From Planctomycetaceae bacterium (GTDB lineage: Bacteria; Planctomycetota; Planctomycetia; Pirellulales; Thermoguttaceae), in contig JAISNF010000589.1 of the NCBI GenBank assembly GCA_031276415.1, positions 1 to 9,556 of the forward strand: a DNA stretch of 9,556 bases, given 5' to 3'. Every line of letters starts with the position of its first letter. Within the stretch, counting starts at the first letter, position 1. Below the pieces are notes generated by a model. The model was not told the origin of the DNA. It searched no databases and saw only the letters and a program-made list of their open reading frames with translations. Made by a program: the position numbers and the translations under genes. Positions 1 to 5,571 of the stretch are shown here, in pieces.

Positions 1-108
1 TTTCGAAGGAGCCACAACATAAACATCGCCCAATTGCCGCAATGCCCGTTCCATTGCCGCCAAACCAGGCGCATAAATTCCATCATCATTAGTTAATAAA
101 ATTTTCAT
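1..108 (-). CDS. surE: 5'/3'-nucleotidase SurE, N-terminal 36 codons (partial)
   Basis: The minus strand from an ATG at 108-106 reads MKILLTNDDG, then IYAPGLAAMERAL and ends at the window edge with VYVVAPSK. This is the hallmark N-terminus of SurE, a metal-dependent nucleoside monophosphate phosphatase of the cytoplasm. The strand-loop TNDDG carries the two aspartates (Asp8, Asp9) that bind the divalent metal in the family, and VVAP is the next conserved strand. The family is usually about 250 residues, so roughly 85% lies outside the window. No clear Shine-Dalgarno sequence precedes the ATG, but it is the only start that gives the normal SurE N-terminus. A good promoter lies about 50 bases upstream, so the gene appears to have its own transcript. 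Family assignment is firm; the physiological substrate cannot be told. Confidence 0.93.
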   Translation of the reverse strand, partial: MKILLTNDDGIYAPGLAAMERALRQLGDVYVVAPSK

Positions 109-162
109 AACAAAAAAAACAAAACACCGGAATGTCCAACAACTATTAAATTCAAAATTGGA

Positions 163-190
163 ATTATACGTAATTTCACAGGCAATACAA
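163..190 (-). promoter_or_regulatory. Sigma70-like promoter for surE
   Basis: On the minus strand, TTGTAT (190-185) is followed after 16 bases by a perfect TATAAT (168-163). This puts the transcription start near 156 and gives a leader of about 50 bases before the surE ATG at 108. The position and the perfect -10 box make it a credible promoter, although the -35 box matches consensus only partly. Confidence 0.5.
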
Positions 191-204
191 TAGTTATACG
201 CCAC

Positions 205-224
205 TAAAAATTTCCTCTGTGAAC
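205..224 (-). repeat. Truncated copy of the CACAGAGA-type dispersed repeat
   Basis: On the minus strand this reads GTTCACAGAGGAAATTTTTA, which matches the end of the 36-base repeat arms at 3372, 5219 and 9481 apart from loss of one AG pair. The overlapping AACTTCTAAAAA at 222-233 also occurs at 5301-5312 beside the second full element. Together they look like a decayed fragment of one of those elements. Confidence 0.6.
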
Positions 225-280
225 TTCTAAAAATCGCAAATTTATTTTTATTATACTTCTCACATTTGACAATTCGGTTT

Positions 281-339
281 GCGTTTTTGAACAAAATCAA
301 CAAATTTTAACGGGATTAACAGAATTTACAGGATTGGCA
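281..339 (+). repeat. GGATTAACA-type periodic dispersed repeat, copy 1
   Basis: The stretch runs from GCGTTTTTGAACAAAATCAA through CGGGATTAACAGAATTTACA to GGATTGGCA. It consists of words of about 9 bases (GGATTAACA, GAATTTACA, GGATTGGCA). It aligns with 9211-9270 over almost its entire length with a handful of substitutions and no gaps, and the upstream ATACTTCTC at 253-261 also recurs near 9188. It has no coding character. Confidence 0.8.
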
Positions 340-394
340 AATAGAATATTCCAGGTGATATTTTCTAACAAAACCGAATTTTAAAGTGTAATGA

Positions 395-441
395 GTATAT
401 TCTCAAAAAAATTATCTGCGATTATCTGCGTAATCTGCGGA
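395..441 (-). repeat. CGCAGAT-type periodic dispersed repeat, solo copy
   Basis: On the plus strand it reads GTATATTCTCAAAAAAATTA then TCTGCGATTATCTGCG and TAATCTGCGGA. The minus strand therefore repeats CGCAGAT three times at about 10-base spacing. The same block, including the leading ATTCTCAAAAAA, occurs at 3487-3530 as the right inner arm of the long inverted repeat. Here it is present without its partner arm. Confidence 0.8.
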
Positions 442-464
442 TAAATTATTTTAGAGGTAACCGC

Positions 465-2018
465 TTAGGAAACAACCGATGATTGAGCGGTTCGGTCTTC
501 CAGATTAGGACGAAAAATTGTTAGAATCAGCATCGGTAAATACCAAGCCATGTAAAGACCACCCTGATGAAGTTGCCAAAATTGAACACCTAACAATAAT
601 AATGAAGAACAACTCAATAAAGTCGCTAAATGTTTGTGCGAAGGCCACAATATCATGCCAAAACAAAGAACAAAAAAAATCGCCAAAAGCGGAACACGGT
701 AAATTAAATCGTAATATTCCCAAAAACCATCAGGATTACTGAAAATCCGAAGAGAACTCTTGCCAAGCATGTGAATAAGTTGCTCCCGATAACTCCCCAG
801 TTCAATCGGTGAAAATAAAAGCAGAACCGCAAAAAAAATAAGTACAAAAACAACCCCAATCAGAAAACTAATCCAACCACGTTTCCAGTAAAAACTACAC
901 CACAACGGAATTAAACAAATCGGATAAAAAACCAACGCAATAGAAATTCCAAGACTAAAACCGGCAAAAAACGGTCGCCGATATAACGCCACACTCCATA
1001 AAATCAAAGCAGCAGGAATTAAATGATCAAGACGACCAACCATTTGATTCGTGTAAGGATGAAGTAAATAAAGCGTCGCACAAGCAATGCCCGTTTGAAT
1101 GTTGCCAAAATGACAATGACCAATGTAAAGGAAACCAAACACAATCGCTAAATGCCCCAATAAAGCAGCAGACATAATAAGCGAAAGTGTTGAAAGATTC
1201 GGTCGAAGTGCCGCCGCCGTTTGAATTGAAGGAGATGATTCCGCCTCAATACGAAGTGTCGTATTGGACGGAACATTTAAGGAATTGGATGTTGTCGGTG
1301 TTTCAGAAAGAAGCGTCGCCGGAGGAATCGGATTTATGGGCGGTTTTTGAACGTTTTCGGTTTTCAACAATGTTGTCGCAATATCCCCGTCAGTCCAAAC
1401 CAAAATATGCGGATCGTCTGTATCAACAGATAAAGGCAACGGCAATGTCGGATGAATAATCTCCTCGCGAATTTTGTCCGGCGGAGCAAGAGCAAGATTG
1501 GTTCGCTCAGAAAATGCAAGAAATGGTCGGAAACCAGGCGGAAGATTGGCTAACTCCTCATAAGGAATTGTTAATGTTGTCGGGTTCATTCCAATATGAT
1601 GATGAAGATGACGGGTCGTAAGAATTTGCTCCAGACGAACAGTTCGAACCGTGTCAATCTGATCACCACGATTGATGGTAATTGCCGCCACAATAAAAAA
1701 CACAAGAAAGAAACACGCAAATGTCAATCCGCCCGGCGTAAGATTCGGCTCCAAAAGCGGACGACGCACCATGAGATTATCAAAAATCAACCGAATCACC
1801 AGAAAAAAACCAACCCCAAATAACCATGCGTAACCCCATTGGTCATTGCGCATGGCTAACATCAATAACCCCGGCGTTAACAAAACCAAACCAATCAAAT
1901 CAAGATTACGAACACTCCAAAATCGATTAAACTTGAAAAATAACGCCAATATAATGAGCGCAGACACGTAAAACCATGTCGTCGGAAGCATCTCATATTG
2001 GAAAAAAGAAGTCGGCAT
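465..2018 (-). CDS. Conserved polytopic membrane protein, about 12 helices, function unknown
   Basis: I do not recognise a function. The protein (517 residues from the ATG at 2018) has four N-terminal membrane segments (TWFYVSALIILALFFKF; LDLIGLVLLTPGLLMLAM; GYAWLFGVGFFLVIRLIF; LTFACFFLVFFIVAAITI), then a soluble block of about 160 residues rich in Thr and Pro, then about eight more helices ending at YMAWYLPMLILTIFRP followed by NLEDR. The motifs RFWSVRNLDL near the start and IFRPNLEDR at the end resemble a membrane protein I recall from planctomycetes. The overall plan resembles integral-membrane glycosyltransferases, but I see no catalytic motif that proves this. The frame extends upstream to a TTG at 2108, but those 30 codons are AT-rich and contain a 14-base direct repeat (2067-2080 and 2083-2096), so I reject them. 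ATG at 2018 or at 1991 (MLPTTW) is more likely; neither has a strong ribosome-binding site. Confidence 0.85.
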   Translation of the reverse strand: MPTSFFQYEMLPTTWFYVSALIILALFFKFNRFWSVRNLDLIGLVLLTPGLLMLAMRNDQWGYAWLFGVGFFLVIRLIFDNLMVRRPLLEPNLTPGGLTFACFFLVFFIVAAITINRGDQIDTVRTVRLEQILTTRHLHHHIGMNPTTLTIPYEELANLPPGFRPFLAFSERTNLALAPPDKIREEIIHPTLPLPLSVDTDDPHILVWTDGDIATTLLKTENVQKPPINPIPPATLLSETPTTSNSLNVPSNTTLRIEAESSPSIQTAAALRPNLSTLSLIMSAALLGHLAIVFGFLYIGHCHFGNIQTGIACATLYLLHPYTNQMVGRLDHLIPAALILWSVALYRRPFFAGFSLGISIALVFYPICLIPLWCSFYWKRGWISFLIGVVFVLIFFAVLLLFSPIELGSYREQLIHMLGKSSLRIFSNPDGFWEYYDLIYRVPLLAIFFVLCFGMILWPSHKHLATLLSCSSLLLLGVQFWQLHQGGLYMAWYLPMLILTIFRPNLEDRTAQSSVVS

Positions 2019-2066
2019 TAATAAATTAACATCAATAAAAAAAAGAATGATAAAGAACTTAAAATG

Positions 2067-2096
2067 AAATGAAAAATAATTTAAATGAAAAATAAT
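2067..2096. repeat. Two direct copies of a 14-base AT-rich word
   Basis: AAATGAAAAATAAT occurs at 2067-2080 and again at 2083-2096, a period of 16. It lies just upstream of the likely start of the membrane-protein gene and is a reason for not extending that gene to the TTG at 2108. Confidence 0.7.
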
Positions 2097-2131
2097 AATC
2101 AATAACAAAAAATATCAGGACACAACCTTTC

Positions 2132-2208
2132 GCCGTTAAAATTATTTGCCGTAAAAGTTGTGTGCCGTAAAGTTGTGTGTCGTAAAGTCGTGTGTTGTAA
2201 GATTGTTT
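2132..2208. repeat. Imperfect tandem repeat, five units of 15-16 bases
   Basis: Units begin at 2132, 2148, 2164, 2179 and 2194 and read GCCGTTAAAATTATTT, GCCGTAAAAGTTGTGT, GCCGTAAAGTTGTGT, GTCGTAAAGTCGTGT and GTTGTAAGATTGTTT. Divergence increases away from the middle units. The array fills most of the gap between the hydrolase-fold gene (ends 2230, minus strand) and the membrane-protein gene, so if the two are co-transcribed it would lie in the leader of the latter. A related GCCGTT-containing array is found at 6628-6662. Confidence 0.85.
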
Positions 2209-2229
2209 ATTTACAAATCTTAACAAATT

Positions 2230-3084
2230 TTAACCGCAAACAATATCCATCATCCAATGATTCAAGTCTTGCAGCATTGCGGGGTTGAGTGCTTTGGCGT
2301 ATTCGCGGAATTTAACCGTAATTCCGGCGGTGTGTAAAAGTTCCAAAACCCGACAAACCGATTCCGGAGAAATTGTTGTATCGGATTCTCCGACAGCAAG
2401 AAACACAGAAAGTAATCGGGCTGTTTCCCAACGATGCAATAACCGATCATTTTTGGGAAAAACTCCGTCCAAAGACGCCACACCGGCAAAACTTTCTGGA
2501 TAAAGCAACGCCAAACGAAGCGCCATCGTTCCGCCATTTCCAAATCCTGCCAAAAAAATACGATTCGAAGCAATATTACAACGTTCCTTCGCAATTGCAA
2601 TACAATCAAAAACACGTTGTTCTATTTCGGCAAGTTTGACATCGTTATCCGACCAATCATAACATTCTTTGGAATGACTTTGAAGAATAGAATAAACATC
2701 AAAATTGTTGGTCGGTTGGTTGGAACCGCCCGAAACCGTCAAACCACGCGGTGCAACCGCAACATAATTCCGCATACTAATACCCGGCATAATTCGCATC
2801 ACTTGCCGTTCATCACTGCCTGAACCGTGCAGCCAAACCAAAAGCGGATAAGCATAACCCGGCTCGTAATGAATCGGCGAAAACAGAACATGCGGATGAG
2901 ATTGACTGGTCGTATCCGACTGATGGGAAATACGGGCAAAGTCAAGTTCCAATGCCAATTGTTCCGAAGATCGCAACATTTGCCTTTCCGGTAACGTTTC
3001 CGGTAATGTCTCCGATAATACGGATTCCGATTTTCGTGATGCCGAAAATAATGTCGCGGCACTAAATTTATCCGATATGTGCAT
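2230..3084 (-). CDS. Alpha/beta-hydrolase-fold protein of the phospholipase/carboxylesterase type, apparently lacking catalytic residues
   Basis: Residue numbers count from the upstream GTG at 3096. After about 70 low-complexity residues comes the fold: strand and oxyanion loop PLLVWLHGSGSDE (84-96), VAVAPRG (112-118), the nucleophile elbow FLAGFGNGGTMALRLALLYP (181-200), VASLDGVFP (206-214) and VFLAVGESDTTIS (231-243) with the expected acid Asp239. The order and spacing match the COG0400 esterase family (predicted cytoplasmic carboxylesterase/phospholipase). The elbow, however, is G-F-G-N-G, so glycine 186 sits where the nucleophile serine belongs, and the segment EYAKALNPAM (265-274) lacks the histidine normally found there. 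It may be an inactive relative or use a different chemistry. I prefer ATG 3084 (284 residues) because the GTG at 3096 has no ribosome-binding site; the ATG has only a weak GAGATGG. A short in-frame duplication, LPETLPE, occurs near the N-terminus. Confidence 0.85.
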   Translation of the reverse strand: MHISDKFSAATLFSASRKSESVLSETLPETLPERQMLRSSEQLALELDFARISHQSDTTSQSHPHVLFSPIHYEPGYAYPLLVWLHGSGSDERQVMRIMPGISMRNYVAVAPRGLTVSGGSNQPTNNFDVYSILQSHSKECYDWSDNDVKLAEIEQRVFDCIAIAKERCNIASNRIFLAGFGNGGTMALRLALLYPESFAGVASLDGVFPKNDRLLHRWETARLLSVFLAVGESDTTISPESVCRVLELLHTAGITVKFREYAKALNPAMLQDLNHWMMDIVCG

Positions 3085-3196
3085 TGTCCATCTCACAGTA
3101 AATCAAGAGTTAAAAGATCGGATCAAAACGGCAAGGCAATGTCATCCGATCAAAATAAAAAATCGCCCAAGCAAGCAAAGTAATGCGCTAATTGTG

Positions 3197-3226
3197 ACTA
3201 TAGCCGATTTCGGCTCAACATGTCAA
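3197..3226 (-). promoter_or_regulatory. Strong sigma70-like promoter with inverted repeat in its spacer
   Basis: On the minus strand a perfect TTGACA (3226-3221) and TATAGT (3202-3197) are 18 bases apart. Most of the spacer is the inverted repeat AGCCGA-AA-TCGGCT (3202-3215 in plus coordinates). A start near 3190 would give a leader of about 105 bases to the ATG at 3084 of the hydrolase-fold gene. The dyad lying between the two boxes is where a repressor or a MerR-type regulator would bind, but no such regulator gene is in the window. Confidence 0.65.
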
Positions 3227-3370
3227 GACGAATTTTTTAAGTCGATTGATTAACAACAAATAATTTGTCCAAATTATTTATTTTGCCTATATTGTATATT
3301 TTATACTCAAATTATTGAGTTTGCATAGATACCAACACAAATTTTTTAATTTTTTTTAATTAACTTTTTC

Positions 3371-3560
3371 ATTAACCACAGAGAACACAGAGTTCACAGA
3401 GAGGAAAAGTGTCCGCAGATTACGCAGATGATCGCAGATGATTTTAAATATAAAATAAAAAATTATTCGTCTGTTTTATTGTGTTGTATTCTCAAAAAAT
3501 TATCTGCGCTCATCTGCGTAATCTGCGGACGTATTTTCTCTGTATTCTCTGTGGTTAATA
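3371..3560. repeat. Nested long inverted repeat, element 1 (MITE-like)
   Basis: The ends form a perfect 13-base inverted repeat: ATTAACCACAGAG (3371-3383) and CTCTGTGGTTAAT (3547-3559). The left arm continues through a CACAGAGA-type block (3372-3407) into a CGCAGAT-type block (3411-3444). The right arm has the complement of both in mirror order (CGCAGAT type at 3496-3530, CACAGAGA type at 3536-3559), but lacks about 12 bases of the outer block. About 50 AT-rich bases separate the arms. It contains no credible gene. The outer block is repeated exactly over 36 bases at 5219 and 9481, and the inner block recurs at 395-441. Confidence 0.85.
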
Positions 3561-3608
3561 AAAATAAATTTGTGGTACTGATTGAGATTTTGCTTTTAGA
3601 CCTTCCCC

Positions 3609-3637
3609 TTGCAAAAAAGATAAAAAAATGATACTAT
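3609..3637 (+). promoter_or_regulatory. Sigma70-like promoter candidate for the TPR/alpha-CTD gene
   Basis: TTGCAA (3609-3614) and TACTAT (3632-3637) are separated by exactly 17 bases of A-rich sequence. The predicted start near 3644 would give a leader of about 205 bases before the ATG at 3850. Both boxes match consensus in four or five of six positions. In such AT-rich sequence a chance match is possible. Confidence 0.4.
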
Positions 3638-3764
3638 ACCCAATTCCTAATTTAAAAATTGAAAAAAACAATTGTAATCAGGATCAAGTATTCTTAACAA
3701 TTTCTTTTTTGGACATCCGTTTCGTTGGCAATTAGTTTCGAAATGAATAGTTCGGAAAACGGAA

Positions 3765-3811
3765 TTTTTAATAAATTTTTAATAAGTTTTTAGTAAAATT
3801 TTAGTAAAACC
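3765..3811. repeat. AT-rich tandem repeat, four units of 11-13 bases
   Basis: The units read TTTTTAATAAA, TTTTTAATAAG, TTTTTAGTAAAA and TTTTAGTAAAACC, starting at 3765, 3776, 3787 and 3799. The array lies just upstream of the ribosome-binding site of the TPR/alpha-CTD gene, so it would be in its leader. Its origin is probably slippage; any regulatory effect is conjecture. Confidence 0.7.
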
Positions 3812-3849
3812 AAAAAAATTAAATTATCTCCCCGTAAGGAAAAAATATT

Positions 3850-5181
3850 ATGGTTACAGCGACTTCGGAATTTGATTTAAAACAAACTATTTTGTTTGAC
3901 GGACCATTCGGTCCAATTGAAACGGAACGATTGACTCATGCTGTCGGTTATGATTTTACTCAATTCGAGGTTCTTTGTGAGGCAATCAATGAATTGGAAA
4001 CAAAAGAATTACGCGAAGAACTCACGCCGGCAGGTCGTGTTCGGCTTGGAGTCAGTTTGTACTTAGCGGGAAGATATGAACTTGCGGTTGCAACTCTCAA
4101 AAAAGGCGATAGCGGGGCATTAGCGTTGTATTATCTTGCGCGGTCTTTTTTTGCATTGCGGCAATACGATGAAGCCTTAAAACATTACGATCTTGCTCAA
4201 AAAGCAGGATATAGCGTTGATGTTTGCCGTCTTGGTAAGGCAGAGGTTTACCGTTACAAAGGTCAGCCGGAAGACAGTCTTAGGGAACTAGACAAATTGT
4301 CCGGTGCTATTGAACAAACGGCAGAATATCTGTATCAACGCGGCGCAACAGTTGCCATGTACGGCAATTTGGACGAAGCGGTTAAGTTATACGAGCGTGC
4401 AGTTGCGGCGGATAAAAATCATTCGGGAGCGTTGTTTGGGCTTGCTTTGGAACGGGAACGCGGCGGCTATGACGAAGAGGCTCTTGATTTGTATAAAAGA
4501 TCGGTTGCCCATTTTCCCGCCAATGTTGGAGCGTTATTCAATCTTGGACTTCTTTACGAGGATTTGGAACAATATGATCAAGCCGTTGTTTGTTATCAAC
4601 GGATTTTGGATGCTCATCCGACCAATCAAAAGGCTCGTCTTTTTTTGAAAGATGCCAGAGCGTCCAGTGAAATGCACATTGACGAAGAAGCCCAACGTAA
4701 AAAAGATCGGATGAGCCAGATATTGAGTCTTCCGGTTTCTGATTTTGAACTTTCGGTGCGAAGCCGGAATTGTTTGAAATCAATGGGAATTACTTCACTT
4801 GGTGATCTTTGTGCCCATTCGGAACAGGAATTGCTCAACAGTAAAAATTTCGGCGAAACCAGTTTGGTTGAAATTCGTGAGATGTTGGCACTTAAAGGTC
4901 TTCGTCTTGGTCAATTCGCTACCGATAAACAAACAGAGGAACCTGCTGAAGTGGAAACGCTTAGTCCTGATGAACAAGCGATGTTGTTACGACCGGTTAC
5001 GGATTTGAATCTTTCTGTTCGGGCGAGAAAATGTATGAATCGGCTTGGAATTCAAACGATTGGCGAACTCGTGCGCAAAACAGCCGACGAATTACTGGAA
5101 TGTAAAAACTTTGGTGTTACCAGTTTGAAAGAAATTCGTGAAAGATTAACGGTTTATAATATTAAATTGCGCGGCGAATAA
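3850..5181 (+). CDS. TPR protein with two C-terminal RNA polymerase alpha-CTD domains
   Basis: The 443-residue protein has TPR-type helical repeats over about residues 60-270 (for example LALYYLARSFFALRQYDEAL at 91-110, YGNLDEAVKLYERAV at 171-185 and ALFNLGLLYEDLEQYDQAVV at 228-247). Two copies of the alpha-subunit C-terminal domain follow, at about 294-355 and 382-440. CTD1 (PVSDFELSVRSRNC...NFGETSLVEI) keeps equivalents of E. coli Arg265, Asn268, Gly296, Ser299 and Glu302 (Arg304, Asn307, Gly335, Ser338, Glu341). CTD2 keeps Arg391, Gly422, Ser425 and Glu428 but has Lys394 for the Asn. Lys298 is Thr in both. No alpha N-terminal domain or assembly region is present, so it is not RpoA. I recall such fusions in planctomycetes. 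A role at promoters or in binding RNA polymerase partners is inference. AAGGA at 3836-3840, nine bases before the ATG, supports the start. Confidence 0.92.
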   Translation: MVTATSEFDLKQTILFDGPFGPIETERLTHAVGYDFTQFEVLCEAINELETKELREELTPAGRVRLGVSLYLAGRYELAVATLKKGDSGALALYYLARSFFALRQYDEALKHYDLAQKAGYSVDVCRLGKAEVYRYKGQPEDSLRELDKLSGAIEQTAEYLYQRGATVAMYGNLDEAVKLYERAVAADKNHSGALFGLALERERGGYDEEALDLYKRSVAHFPANVGALFNLGLLYEDLEQYDQAVVCYQRILDAHPTNQKARLFLKDARASSEMHIDEEAQRKKDRMSQILSLPVSDFELSVRSRNCLKSMGITSLGDLCAHSEQELLNSKNFGETSLVEIREMLALKGLRLGQFATDKQTEEPAEVETLSPDEQAMLLRPVTDLNLSVRARKCMNRLGIQTIGELVRKTADELLECKNFGVTSLKEIRERLTVYNIKLRGE

Positions 5182-5571
5182 ATTACTTTGGGTAACTTCT
5201 TATTTAAGCACAGATTATTTAACCACAGAGAACACAGAGTTCACAGAGAGGAAATTTTTTAAAAATTATTTTAAATCAAAAATCAATGATAATATTAGGA
5301 AACTTCTAAAAACATTGTTTTTTTAAATCACCTCCTTAAAAATAAGGACTTGTAAATATTTTTCGTCTAAAAAAGTAACTTTTTAGAAGTTGCCATTAAA
5401 TTAACGTTTTGATTCCAATTAAAAATTCCTCTGCGTTCTCTGTGTCCTCTGTGGTTAATAAAAATAAATTTGTGGTTTTTAAAAGTTCCTTTTGAACTGT
5501 TGATCGGAAGGCTTATTTAGACTGCGATTTTAACTGAAAAGTCGTTTGTTAACTGTACTGTTTTCAATTTT
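5182..5571. other. Gene-free spacer upstream of the acetyltransferase gene
   Basis: Almost all of these 390 bases are the second inverted-repeat element and its conserved flanks (5191-5478). The remaining 90 bases before the acetyltransferase start contain no convincing promoter. TTGAAC at 5492 followed by TATTTA at 5514 is the nearest approach and is poor. Confidence 0.6.
5191..5478. repeat. Long inverted repeat, element 2, with conserved flanks
   Basis: The left arm TTAACCACAGAG (5219-5230) belongs to a 36-base block identical to those at 3372 and 9481; the right arm ends CTCTGTGGTTAA (5447-5458). Inside, a second inverted repeat pairs AACTTCTAAAAA (5301-5312) with TTTTTAGAAGTT (5380-5391). 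Unlike element 1 it has no CGCAGAT block. Similarity to other copies goes beyond the terminal repeats: the right flank ATAAAAATAAATTTGTGGT also follows element 1, and the left flank TATTTAAGCACAGATTATTT (5201-5220) also precedes the copy at 9481. No gene lies inside. Confidence 0.85.

Larger units (their letters stand above)
109..464. other. Gene-free spacer between surE and the membrane-protein gene
   Basis: These 356 bases hold no plausible gene. They contain the surE promoter (163-190) and three repeat fragments: CACAGAGA-type at 205-224, GGATTAACA-type at about 281-339, and CGCAGAT-type at about 395-441. The rest is AT-rich sequence in which I see nothing. No clear intrinsic terminator was found for the membrane-protein gene that ends at 465 on the minus strand. 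Confidence 0.7.
3085..3849. other. Divergent intergenic region between the minus- and plus-strand gene blocks
   Basis: The 765 bases separate the divergently transcribed hydrolase-fold and TPR genes. They hold, in order, the minus-strand promoter (3197-3226), a small hairpin ACTCAA-ATTA-TTGAGT (3305-3320), the long nested inverted repeat (3371-3560), a plus-strand promoter candidate (3609-3637), a leader with a possible stem (TCCGTTT at 3716-3722 pairing with AAACGGA at 3757-3763) and AT-rich tandem repeats (3765-3811). An open frame at 3428-3631 lies over the inverted repeat and is not a gene. Confidence 0.7.

Noticed and set aside
1187..1459. Open frame of 90 codons on the plus strand with protein-like composition
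   Set aside because: It is fully antisense to the soluble part of the membrane protein, whose frame is continuous with clear helices on both sides, and no ribosome-binding site or known motif is present.
2019..2108. N-terminal extension of the membrane protein to a TTG start
   Set aside because: The 30 codons are AT-rich, contain a 14-base direct repeat, have no ribosome-binding site, and the TTG is a rare start.
3372..3444. CRISPR-like array of short repeats
   Set aside because: The periodic words are only 8-10 bases long and directly adjacent, without unique spacers of 25-40 bases, and no cas genes are present.
3371..3560. Insertion sequence
   Set aside because: There is no transposase or space for one; at most it is a non-autonomous element.
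3428..3631. Open frame of 67 codons on the plus strand
   Set aside because: It lies over the CGCAGAT arms of the inverted repeat and AT-rich flank, has no ribosome-binding site, and its sequence is explained by the repeat.
5492..5519. Promoter for the acetyltransferase gene (TTGAAC with TATTTA)
   Set aside because: The -10 box matches consensus in only three positions and the spacing of 16 is common by chance in this AT-rich stretch.
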